Shown here: piece after piece, positions 18,875 through 27,061 of the stretch
Position numbering within the stretch: position 1 is the stretch's first letter
Layout: every line of letters starts with the position of its first letter
DNA from: Pseudozobellia sp. WGM2
Lineage (GTDB): Bacteria > Bacteroidota > Bacteroidia > Flavobacteriales > Flavobacteriaceae
Reading direction: 5' to 3'
DNA length: 64,000 bases
Assembly: GCF_017810075.1 (NCBI RefSeq)
Contig: NZ_JADNYK010000003.1
Coordinates: 620,001-684,000, forward strand
Position numbers and translations under genes: made by a program
Notes under the pieces: generated by a model
Databases searched by the model: none
What the model was told of the DNA's origin: nothing
What the model saw: only the letters and a program-made list of their open reading frames with translations

Positions 18875-19699
18875 TTAGATTAAATCTTCTGCCTCTTGCA
18901 ATTCCGACATCGCCAATTCGTACTGTTCTGGACTAGGCACCCCGTGGTGCCACTTAATATTTCTTTCCATGTAGCTAACTCCCTTGCCCTTTATCGTGTT
19001 TGCTATAATAAAGCTTGGCTTGCCTACCACTAGAGGACCATTATTCAATGCTTCTTCCAGTTCGAATAAATTATGACCATCGACCTCCTTTACAGCCCAA
19101 CCAAAAGATTCCAGTTTTTCCCTGACCGAATCAAGGTTCATTACCTCTGCATTGTCGCCCGTAATTTGTTGTTTGTTATAATCAAGAATAGCATACAAAT
19201 TATCTAGTTTGTAGTGCGCAGCGGATAAAAAAGCCTCCCAATTTGAACCCTCGGGAAGTTCCCCGTCGCCCAACAACGTAAATACTCGATGCGGCTTACC
19301 GTCTAATTTAGCAGCTATGGCCTCTCCAACACAAATTGAAAGACCATGACCCAAGGCACCGGTATTCTGCTCTACCCCGTTTACCTTTTTAGTGGGATGG
19401 CCTATATAATGCGACTCGTGCTGGCAGAGTGTTTCCAAATCACTTTCGGGAAAGAACCCTCTGTCGGCCAAGGTCGTAAAAAGCGCCTCTACACAATGCC
19501 CCTTACTTTGTATATACCTATCTCTATTGGGATTTTTAGCATCATCAGGGTCTATATTCAATACACGATTATAAAGCACGTTCAAAATGTCGATACAGGA
19601 AAGACTCCCACCCGTATGACCTGCCTTGGCCATATAAATATATTTGAGAATGTTTCTTCTCAAATAAACCGATTTCAACTGTAATTCTTTATCCGTCAT
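18875..19699 (-). CDS. Transketolase N-terminal subunit (candidate AptA-like)
   Basis: A 274-residue thiamine-diphosphate-binding half of transketolase. It shows H28 in AGHTGGSL, H68 in SKGH, the diphosphate/metal motif GDGELPEG (144-151) with N175 downstream (DYNKQQ), and the HHGVP segment near the end. Together with the next gene (6 bases away) it makes a full transketolase. A housekeeping transketolase in Flavobacteriia is typically encoded elsewhere, so this pair is probably dedicated to the sugar handled by the operon. It starts one base after the isomerase gene ends, so the two are surely co-transcribed. Donor and acceptor specificity cannot be read from sequence by eye. Confidence 0.9.
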   Translation of the reverse strand: MTDKELQLKSVYLRRNILKYIYMAKAGHTGGSLSCIDILNVLYNRVLNIDPDDAKNPNRDRYIQSKGHCVEALFTTLADRGFFPESDLETLCQHESHYIGHPTKKVNGVEQNTGALGHGLSICVGEAIAAKLDGKPHRVFTLLGDGELPEGSNWEAFLSAAHYKLDNLYAILDYNKQQITGDNAEVMNLDSVREKLESFGWAVKEVDGHNLFELEEALNNGPLVVGKPSFIIANTIKGKGVSYMERNIKWHHGVPSPEQYELAMSELQEAEDLI

Positions 19700-19700
19700 C

Positions 19701-21119
19701 TTATTTTGTATTGTGCCGGTATACTTCCCACCCCATATAGTTACCCAAGGCTTCTTCTAGAATAGCGCCAGTTTTCGAAGCGTTCATGACTACATGATGT
19801 TCAAATCCGTTTCTGCATACATAGTTCATCAAACCTTGAAGATCATTGATTTGGGCAACGGCCCTGTTGCCAAATGTTTTAAGCGGGTCATCGGTCAATT
19901 CTCCCTCCCCTACGTAAGCTTTTATTATACCTTTAGGGTCATCGGTACTGATTCGACCATAGGTAAGCGGGTTCGCTGGTGTTCTACCATCAAGGGCGCC
20001 GTAGGTATTCTCAACTCCCACAGAAGTACCTAATATCGGTGCGTTGCTTATCTCAATATCAGGAAGAAAAGACTTTGCCCAGTTACCACAGTGAAAAAGC
20101 ACACATTTATTCGGATCCTCTGCATAGTTATTGTTCCAATCGACCAAGGCGCTTGGTGAGCCAGAGGCCAATTGCATGGCGTACATGCTCAAGGTACCGG
20201 TTACATCGACTTCACAGGCTGATGGCAGCATATTTTCTGACATAATGCTCATACTGGTACACACATTACAACCAAAATTCTGCTGTAGGGATGTCCAGCA
20301 TTGAATAGCCGTAGCATCGAGCGCATATTCTTCTACATATTGATTCAAGATGACATCTAGCTTAGCCATTTGGATCATTGCCTCATCAGGAGTCTTACCT
20401 TTTGGCGCATATGAATTAATGGCATCTAAATGCTGTTTTACAGCAGCATCATCTTTGGTAAGCTTATCGGCCTTGCCTAAAATTTCGGATAAATCGACAG
20501 TAGTTACCGTAATGCCGTTTCGTTGCAAAATTTTCTCGGAATATCGAACCGTATTAAAACCGCCCGGCCGCGCACCGACCGCCCCAATTCGAACATTTTT
20601 CAACCCCATGACTACGCGGCATACCGCAACAAAATCAAGCAGATCTTTCTGAAATAACTTATCTGTAGGAGAGCATACATGCGCAGTGGTCAACGAGTAT
20701 TTAATACCGTATTGATAGAGATTATTGCAGACCGAAATCTTACCGCACCAAGAATCGCGTCGATTGACCACGTTCATTTTTGAAAGCTCATCGGGATAAG
20801 CTTGAACAAGTACAGGTACATTTAGATTTGATAATTTTAGCGTATCGGCAACCCCTTTTTCATCGCCGAAATTGGGCAACAAAACCAACACCCCTCCAAT
20901 TTCATGCCTATGCCTTTGAAAAAGTTCAGCACACTTTTGGGCTTCCTTAAAAGTTTCTACACCCCCAAGTTTGGTATCGGTTGTTTCCAATAACACGGGT
21001 GGAATACCCAGTTTTTTAAAGACATCGATGATTTCGGTCCGCGCTTTGGCCACCAAACTATCGGGGAAAAAATCTCGGTTTCCGATTATAACACCTATAC
21101 TTAATTTAGATTTGGACAT
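19701..21119 (-). CDS. L-fucose/L-arabinose isomerase-family sugar isomerase
   Basis: A 472-residue cytoplasmic protein of the fucose/arabinose isomerase superfamily, shorter than FucI (about 590). Metal-ligand candidates are E303 and D305 in SACEVDVTG and the late His pair in NGFEHHVV; an FHCGNW block also fits the family. It would convert an aldose to its ketose as the first intracellular step. The downstream kinase and split transketolase then need a ketose, consistent with D-apiose to D-apulose, D-arabinose to D-ribulose or a similar reaction. I do not know whether characterised apiose isomerases belong to this fold, so that assignment rests on context. The DeoR gene precedes it by 35 bases. 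Confidence 0.83.
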   Translation of the reverse strand: MSKSKLSIGVIIGNRDFFPDSLVAKARTEIIDVFKKLGIPPVLLETTDTKLGGVETFKEAQKCAELFQRHRHEIGGVLVLLPNFGDEKGVADTLKLSNLNVPVLVQAYPDELSKMNVVNRRDSWCGKISVCNNLYQYGIKYSLTTAHVCSPTDKLFQKDLLDFVAVCRVVMGLKNVRIGAVGARPGGFNTVRYSEKILQRNGITVTTVDLSEILGKADKLTKDDAAVKQHLDAINSYAPKGKTPDEAMIQMAKLDVILNQYVEEYALDATAIQCWTSLQQNFGCNVCTSMSIMSENMLPSACEVDVTGTLSMYAMQLASGSPSALVDWNNNYAEDPNKCVLFHCGNWAKSFLPDIEISNAPILGTSVGVENTYGALDGRTPANPLTYGRISTDDPKGIIKAYVGEGELTDDPLKTFGNRAVAQINDLQGLMNYVCRNGFEHHVVMNASKTGAILEEALGNYMGWEVYRHNTK

Positions 21120-21154
21120 TTATTTTTTTCGTTTTTTTCGAAAGGAATTAGCCC

Positions 21155-21922
21155 CTAAGCGAAAATTATTTCTATTTCATTATCCTTGAAAACCTGCTTA
21201 TCTTTCTCTTGTATACCATCATCCATTACTATATAATCGATGAGGGATAGTGCCCCCAAGCTCGCCAATGCATTTTTTCCGATTTTGGTGCTATCCGCTA
21301 CGAGATAAGTAATATCCGCTGCATTTATCATAGCCTTTTTAACCACCAAATCACTAATACTTGGATAGGTCAAGCCCGATTTCAAAGAAATACCTGCCGT
21401 AGCCAAGAACAATTTCTGAACATTTAGACCCTTAAAAAAGTCAGCAGCTTTTTGACCAGTGAGCGACAAAGTCGGAGGTTTGAACTCTCCCCCTGTCATT
21501 ATCACCTCGATACCGGGTTCTGTACCCAACATAAGGGCAATATTCAACGCATTGGTAATTACGGTTAGGTTTTTATAACCGATCAGTTTTTTAGCAATTT
21601 CAGTAGTGGTGCTTCCCGAATCTAAAATAATCGTATCACCACTTTCAATAAAATCGAGACATTTAATCGCGATGGTTTCTTTAAGCTCTAGATTTTCTTG
21701 ATGTACTAGTGAGAAGCTCTTGACCTTATCGCCCATATCTTTCAAGAAAGCTCCGCCGTGCTCCCTTATAATAAGCCCCTGATTCTCTAGTTTTTCTAAA
21801 TCTTGACGGATGGTCACCTCTGTGACTTTAAAAAGTTTTGCTAGGTCTATAACCTTCGCCGAACCATCTTCTTTAAGGAATTCAATAATTTTCTCCCTTC
21901 TTTTCGTTGCCAATAATGCCAT
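21155..21922 (-). CDS. DeoR-family transcriptional regulator
   Basis: A 255-residue regulator with an N-terminal winged helix-turn-helix (RREKIIEFLKEDG then KVTEVTIRQDLEKLE, about 8-45) and a C-terminal DeoR sensor domain with ILDSGSTTTEIAK (about 98-110) and VADSTKIGK, the fold related to ribose-5-phosphate isomerase that senses sugar phosphates. It is the first gene of the nine-gene sugar operon and is probably its repressor, released by a phosphorylated intermediate. A TATATTTG element (21927-21934, minus strand) ends five bases before the start codon, so the message might be nearly leaderless or use another promoter. A shared AATTTACGAATTTTT element at 21940-21954 is a candidate operator. 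Confidence 0.9.
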   Translation of the reverse strand: MALLATKRREKIIEFLKEDGSAKVIDLAKLFKVTEVTIRQDLEKLENQGLIIREHGGAFLKDMGDKVKSFSLVHQENLELKETIAIKCLDFIESGDTIILDSGSTTTEIAKKLIGYKNLTVITNALNIALMLGTEPGIEVIMTGGEFKPPTLSLTGQKAADFFKGLNVQKLFLATAGISLKSGLTYPSISDLVVKKAMINAADITYLVADSTKIGKNALASLGALSLIDYIVMDDGIQEKDKQVFKDNEIEIIFA

Positions 21923-21926
21923 AATT

Positions 21927-21954
21927 CAAATATAAAAGTAAAAATTCGTAAATT
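21927..21954 (-). promoter_or_regulatory. Candidate promoter and operator of the DeoR operon
   Basis: On the minus strand, AATTTACGAATTTTT (21954 to 21940) is followed by TATATTTG (21934 to 21927), a good -7 match. The 15-base element recurs exactly at 26977-26991 upstream of DUF1593-3, and its first ten bases recur at 12080-12089 upstream of SusC-A. Assignment as a DeoR site is inferred. Confidence 0.4.
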
Positions 21955-22206
21955 AAAAAAACAAACGATAAATTTTGCTTCTTAAAATGATACAATTAAG
22001 GATTAATATTACAGTCAAAACCCGTATATACCATTATAAGATTTTCAAAAGATAATGTTTCTTACGATTTTACACCTGTATACTTATGAGGTTCTTCGAA
22101 ATTTGTTTGAAATAGAAAATGTTGAAAGGCTTTTACATGGGACTAAACAGCTAAGGCAAGTATTTAAAGTGGGGCTCATGCACTCATAAATAAGATGAAA
22201 ACTTGC

Positions 22207-23541
22207 TTATAAACCATTCAAATATACTTCGAGCATGGTATAACCATCTTTGCTGAGCTGATTACCATCATCGGCCATGTTTGGGCTAAGTCCATTGTTA
22301 TTCTCCCATGTATCGGGCATGCCATCTTTGTCCGTATCTAAAGGAGGAGCAACTGAATCTAAAATAGGCCAACCACCTACATCTTCCTGAGTCTTGATGA
22401 TTTGACCCGTATTATTTTTTACATCGCTCACTATTCTCATATCAACGGTATCTCTCTTGGGCAAGGTCGCTCCCCCAGACTCAAGCACTTTTCTGAAAGC
22501 TTCCGGAGCGCTCAAGGTCGTTATCAAACCTGTCTCAAAGGGCTTAACCTGCTTATATTCTTGAATATTAGTTTCCGTCCATGAATCATTAAAAGACACT
22601 AAACCCCACTGATCTGCTGGTTTAGCGTCCGCATAGTAATTTTCTATAAAATATGATTTGTTATAAGGCGAACCCGTGGAATATGCGATTCCATTGTTTT
22701 CTGAATTGAAACCAGGCACGAGGTAGTTGCCTACGTAATTCAATTTTGTAACGCTAATGCTATCGGCATTGTACCCGGCATAGCCGCCATCCCAATTATA
22801 GATGACATTATTTCTAAAATCAAGCAACAAGCCCTCGGGGTCTTCTGTGTAAGGGTTTGAATTGTAGTTGCCGGGTCGCGGACTTCGTCGTCTGTGATGT
22901 GCATAAAGATTCTTAAGAAAACTGTATTTGGCTCCCCCAGTACCGCGTATCAATGACCCGTAACCATGATTACTGGGGTTCAAACCTTCAGTAATAAAAC
23001 ACCATTGCACCGTAACATTGGTAAGGGTAGGTTCTCGGGTCGATGCTGAAAGCACCTCATCTAAGCTCCAGCTCGCCGAACAATGGTCTACTATGATATT
23101 TTTTCCTTTAGAAATGCTAATGGCATCTTTGCCCTGCAGACTACCTTGACCATGCATACCATCGCCCAATCGAACTCTCAAATGGCGTACCACCACATCG
23201 TCTGTAGCGATCAGCAATGTTTCTCCCCTGAGACATATACCATCACCAGGGGCTGTTTGCCCGGCAATGGTTATATTCGGATTTTCCACTACCAATCTTT
23301 TATTCAAGTCGATAATCCCCGAGACAGCGAACACCACCGTTCTTGCACCTTTTTGTTCAACGGCCCAGCGAAGACTTCCCTCGCCAGAATCTTCTAAATT
23401 TGTAACATAAATTACCTTGCCCCCTCTACCGCCCTTCGCATATGCCCCGAAACCTTCTGCCCCCGGAAAAGCAAGTTGTTGCCCGATTATAACATTGAAG
23501 CCGAGCAAAAAAACCAACCTTATAAAGCTGAACACCTTCAT
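22207..23541 (-). CDS. PL1-family pectate lyase
   Basis: A 444-residue secreted beta-helix lyase; the signal peptide ends about residue 20 (IIGQQ). The mature start AFPGAEGFGAYAKGGRGG and the blocks NITIAGQTAPGDG, DHCSASWSLDE (152-162) and HHRRRSPR (215-222, bearing the catalytic Arg candidates) are typical of Bacteroidetes PL1 pectate lyases. The C-terminal DTDKDGMPDTWE is a calcium-binding thrombospondin-type repeat. It cleaves homogalacturonan by beta-elimination to unsaturated oligouronides, which GH105 and KduI in this window would process. It follows the DUF1593-1 gene after 24 bases and is probably co-transcribed with it. No regulon operator lies directly upstream. Confidence 0.92.
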   Translation of the reverse strand: MKVFSFIRLVFLLGFNVIIGQQLAFPGAEGFGAYAKGGRGGKVIYVTNLEDSGEGSLRWAVEQKGARTVVFAVSGIIDLNKRLVVENPNITIAGQTAPGDGICLRGETLLIATDDVVVRHLRVRLGDGMHGQGSLQGKDAISISKGKNIIVDHCSASWSLDEVLSASTREPTLTNVTVQWCFITEGLNPSNHGYGSLIRGTGGAKYSFLKNLYAHHRRRSPRPGNYNSNPYTEDPEGLLLDFRNNVIYNWDGGYAGYNADSISVTKLNYVGNYLVPGFNSENNGIAYSTGSPYNKSYFIENYYADAKPADQWGLVSFNDSWTETNIQEYKQVKPFETGLITTLSAPEAFRKVLESGGATLPKRDTVDMRIVSDVKNNTGQIIKTQEDVGGWPILDSVAPPLDTDKDGMPDTWENNNGLSPNMADDGNQLSKDGYTMLEVYLNGL

Positions 23542-23565
23542 TTTATTAATTTTAAGTTTTCATAC

Positions 23566-25005
23566 TTATTCCACTACATCTATAATGATTCGCTTGTATC
23601 GCGTCAGGTTTGGCGAACCATGGTCTGTAACCGCTAGTATAATATGCATAGTACCTGTTCCCGGAGGCATTACCCTACTTGTTTTTACTTTTAGCCAAGC
23701 CTGAGATTTATCTGAATCGTGTATGGTATGCTTTATACCAGTGGTCGAGTTTGACATACTGCGTGTACCCGGCTCTTCGTAGCAAAACCATTTATAGCTA
23801 AGTTCATCACCATCGGGATCAAAGGTCTTGGTGGCACTGAGATTAATTTTTTCGCCTGGTTTGGCTACTATATAATCCGAATGATCTAAAATAACTTCTG
23901 GGGGATGATTTGCTTCGGCATATGGCTTCACTGTCCAATCCATTCGAGCGGAAAAATCATTTTGATACGCTTCTCTCCAGCGCCAAATCGTAGCATGATT
24001 GGTAGTATGCCACTCTCCATCATTGCCCAACACCTCATCTTGCACATTTGTCCAAATCGGACGGGTTTCCGGCTCTAAAAACCATTTTTCGGTTTTTGGG
24101 GTATATAGCTCATAGCGACCGCCCCAACCACCCCAATCTGGTCGCTCGGGATTGCTCAGGCCATTGTTTATAAGATTAAAAAATGATGGTGTATCACCTT
24201 CCATCATGAATTTCCAACGGGGGTATTTGGCCCCCAACGGGCCCTCGTTTCGAACGTTTTCATCTAACCACTCATTGGTAACAAGTGAAAAATCAGCTCC
24301 GCCAAAACGGCCATGGAATTTATCACCCCCAATGGCGATCCATGTAGCGTGGTGAAAGCCGCCCCCAACATTCACCCCGGGCGTAACTATATAGAAAAGA
24401 TTAGGGAACTCTTTACGAATCCACGGGCCAGTATTGTCTTGATCAGAAATGGCATATACCCGAAGCTTAGACACAAATTCATTCAACTCTTCTGTAGACC
24501 GGGTTTCTCTCACTTTCCACAATGCATGCGCCAATACGCTCGGGCCACCCCAGACCGTTACCCAAAGCGGCCGCTCATCATTCTTATCGACAGCAGCAAT
24601 GAGCAATTCTGAACCGGACGAGTCGTTACTGCCGCCAACAGACTTCATATCGTCTGAATTAACGCTCTTGGCAATTACATTTAGCAATTCTTTTTCAGTT
24701 GGGTAATCCGGCTCATGCAATTCTAAGTTATTACGAACTTGGCCATAGGCTTTTACGATACTTTCTATATATTGAGGTTCAACAAAATTCTCCCCACCAT
24801 GTGGCGTTGCGATCAAACCTTCTATATCGAAGTGGTTCGCATAGACCAACAATCGCACCAGTGACATTTGGTCATCGGGGTCGCCCCCTATATCGGTCAG
24901 TACCACTAGTCTATTTTTATCTTGCCCTAAAGCAAAAGTCGTTGACAGTATTAGAAATAACAGTATAAACAGACTTAGTCGACCCTCTTTATGATTCACT
25001 TTCAT
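23566..25005 (-). CDS. DUF1593 nucleoside-hydrolase-like secreted protein 1
   Basis: A 479-residue secreted protein (signal peptide ending ALGQ, about residue 28). Residues 32-310 form the DUF1593 domain, a nucleoside-hydrolase-like fold with the aspartate motif LTDIGGDPDDQ (D38, D42, D44, D45), which in true nucleoside hydrolases binds calcium and the furanose diol. The C-terminal 90 residues match the Ig/cadherin-like domain that accompanies DUF1593 in Sde182-type proteins (ending AVTDHGSPNLTRYKR). The enzymatic role of this family is, to my knowledge, unsettled. Location with pectinases suggests a glycoside substrate, possibly a furanoside. It is highly similar along its length to the next gene, so the two arose by tandem duplication. 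PL1 follows in the same unit. Confidence 0.85.
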   Translation of the reverse strand: MKVNHKEGRLSLFILLFLILSTTFALGQDKNRLVVLTDIGGDPDDQMSLVRLLVYANHFDIEGLIATPHGGENFVEPQYIESIVKAYGQVRNNLELHEPDYPTEKELLNVIAKSVNSDDMKSVGGSNDSSGSELLIAAVDKNDERPLWVTVWGGPSVLAHALWKVRETRSTEELNEFVSKLRVYAISDQDNTGPWIRKEFPNLFYIVTPGVNVGGGFHHATWIAIGGDKFHGRFGGADFSLVTNEWLDENVRNEGPLGAKYPRWKFMMEGDTPSFFNLINNGLSNPERPDWGGWGGRYELYTPKTEKWFLEPETRPIWTNVQDEVLGNDGEWHTTNHATIWRWREAYQNDFSARMDWTVKPYAEANHPPEVILDHSDYIVAKPGEKINLSATKTFDPDGDELSYKWFCYEEPGTRSMSNSTTGIKHTIHDSDKSQAWLKVKTSRVMPPGTGTMHIILAVTDHGSPNLTRYKRIIIDVVE

Positions 25006-25350
25006 TTTTTAAATTTCGATCATATTATAATTTACTATTTTACAAGCCAGTGTTGGGTGACTCAAGCCACATTATTTTCCGTATTTCAAATTAGAATGGT
25101 CTTTCCGCTGTCATGCTAATTGAAAATCACACCTTGCAATTCTCAACCTTCTCTGAACCTTAAAAGGCTTGGTCATACTTAATGTTTTGCCACCGACTGA
25201 CCTACCTTCTTTAAAGTTGATAAGCTATTATTCAATGAGACTTACACATCAGCATATCGCATTATCTTGAACAAAACCAACAGTATCCACCAACATTTTT
25301 ATTTTATACGGGCGGAAACTTTACAATTAATTATTTTTTACGAATCTCAA
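25006..25350. other. Non-coding gap between DUF1593 paralogues
   Basis: 345 bases with no convincing reading frame, RNA gene or recognisable promoter. It lacks the AATCGATT operator. A TTTTTTACGAATC stretch at 25333-25345 resembles the AATTTACGAAT elements near other genes. Base composition is less AT-rich than the other gaps, so it may be the remnant of a decayed sequence, but no homology could be recognised. Confidence 0.5.
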
Positions 25351-26799
25351 TTACTTTTTAGGTTCAACATTGATTACAACCCTTTTATATCGCGTAAGTG
25401 CGGGCACCCCATTATCGGTGACCGCCAAAACAATGTGAAGGGTGCCAGCTCTTCCTGCATTTTCAGGTATGGTAAACGAAGCCTTGACCTGATCTGAATC
25501 ATCTATTTTAAGAGGATTACCTGTTCTACCATTCGATATAGTAAATGTGCCCGGCTCATCATAATGAAACCACTCATAAGAGAGTTGGTCACCATCGGGG
25601 TCTGTAGAACCTTCAGCGCTCAATTCAACTCGGCCACCCAGTTCGGCGGTCACTTGATTCGAATGGGCCAATTCAGGTACCGGTGGGTGGTTCGTTTCTT
25701 CGTAGGGTTTGATAGTCCAATCCATTCTTGCTACAAAATCGTTTTGATACGCCTCTCTCCAACGAAAAATGGTTGCGTAATTACTGGTATGCCAACTGCC
25801 GTCTTCACCAAATACCTCATCGCGCGCGTTGGTCCAAAGAGGTCTTGTTTCTGGCTCTATGAACCATTTTTCCGTTCTAGGCCGGTAGTGCTCGTACCTA
25901 CCTCCCCAGCCTCCCCAATCTGGTTTTTCCGGGTTACCCAGGCCAACATCTATCAAATGCATGAAGCTTGGTGAATCGCCTTCCATTAAATAATCCATAT
26001 GAGGATATTCAGCTCCTAACGGACCCTTACTTCTTATATGCTCATCTAACCACGGATTATCGACTATTTCAAAATTACCACCTGCGAACCGACCGTGAAA
26101 TTTGTCTCCGCTAATACCCGTCCACGTGGCCATATGATACCCCCCATATCCATGAAAACCAGGGCTAGCGATATAAAACAACTTAGGAAATGTCTTTCTA
26201 AGCCAAGGACCACTATCATCTTGATCCGAAATGGTATATACCCTTATTTTAGAAACGAATTTAGCCACTTCTTCAGGGCTTCGTGTATTTTTCACCTTCC
26301 ATAGAGCTTGTGCCAGACAATTCGGGCCTCCCCACACCAATACCCAAACGGGATGAGAATCTTCTTTATCTACCACTTCTATAATATGGTCAGACCCTTC
26401 AGAATCCATTCCTTCCCCAACGGCGTTCATTCCATAATCCTTTCTACCCTCCTTAACAACAGAGCGTAAATATTTTGCAGTGGGGTAGTCCTTTTCGTGT
26501 TTCAGTAGGTTTGGCTGAACCTTTTCATAGGCATCCAATATTTCTAGTATGCGCCAAGTCGCAATTTCATTTTGCTGATGTATAGAAGTTGTTGCAATGA
26601 TCCCTTCCGTATCCCATTGGTTGGAATAGGTTAAGTAACGAACCAGTGACATGGCATCATCGGGCTCGTTCTCAATATCGGTCAAAACCACTATTCTTTC
26701 CTTTTCTTGGGCGTATAAGGTTGCCGTAAACACCATACTTAGGGTTATCACTAATAGAGACAACACCACCTTTTTAAATCTTTGCAAAATAGAAATCAT
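25351..26799 (-). CDS. DUF1593 nucleoside-hydrolase-like secreted protein 2
   Basis: A 482-residue paralogue of the protein encoded at 23566-25005, with the same order: signal peptide (to about 30), nucleoside-hydrolase-like domain (about 34-315) and C-terminal Ig-like domain. Large blocks are nearly identical between the two, for example WGGWGGRYE followed by [12 protein letters not shown], and WREAYQNDF. The aspartate motif is DIENEPDD (D41, E45, D47, D48), so the position equal to D42 of paralogue 1 is Glu here, which may change metal or substrate binding. Function is unknown, with a secreted furanoside hydrolase the working guess. It is transcribed away from DUF1593-3, with a shared 262-base promoter region. 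Confidence 0.85.
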   Translation of the reverse strand: MISILQRFKKVVLSLLVITLSMVFTATLYAQEKERIVVLTDIENEPDDAMSLVRYLTYSNQWDTEGIIATTSIHQQNEIATWRILEILDAYEKVQPNLLKHEKDYPTAKYLRSVVKEGRKDYGMNAVGEGMDSEGSDHIIEVVDKEDSHPVWVLVWGGPNCLAQALWKVKNTRSPEEVAKFVSKIRVYTISDQDDSGPWLRKTFPKLFYIASPGFHGYGGYHMATWTGISGDKFHGRFAGGNFEIVDNPWLDEHIRSKGPLGAEYPHMDYLMEGDSPSFMHLIDVGLGNPEKPDWGGWGGRYEHYRPRTEKWFIEPETRPLWTNARDEVFGEDGSWHTSNYATIFRWREAYQNDFVARMDWTIKPYEETNHPPVPELAHSNQVTAELGGRVELSAEGSTDPDGDQLSYEWFHYDEPGTFTISNGRTGNPLKIDDSDQVKASFTIPENAGRAGTLHIVLAVTDNGVPALTRYKRVVINVEPKK

Positions 26800-26969
26800 A
26801 TTTGTTGAGAATTAAATTTGACAATTGAGCCCCAAAATACATGTAATCTAATAAGCCCAATACCGCACTTCGTTAACAATTGGCCTGAAAATCCTATAAA
26901 TCTTTAAATTTATAACAGTTTTATTACCAATACCATATCTGTCAAAAATAAGGGTAACTTCTAATTTTG

Positions 26970-27032
26970 CAAACATAATTTACGAATTTTTTCTTTTTTA
27001 ACTTTCGTTTACTTTCTTTTTTTATAGATTTG
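26970..27032. promoter_or_regulatory. Divergent promoter region of DUF1593-2 and DUF1593-3
   Basis: TAGATTTG at 27025-27032 on the plus strand is a TAnnTTTG -7 element 29 bases before the DUF1593-3 start, with a TTTC at 27003-27006 as a weak -33. On the minus strand TATGTTTG (26977 to 26970) is a possible -7 element for DUF1593-2. Directly beside it lies AATTTACGAATTTTT (26977-26991), which also occurs before the DeoR gene. Confidence 0.5.
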
Positions 27033-27061
27033 AAATTTACCTCTTCCAACTAATTTTAATT

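Noticed and set aside
22141-22206. Possible terminator from GCAAG/CTTGC repeats after PL1
   Set aside because: The arms are short, about 40 bases apart and not followed by a T-run on the minus strand.
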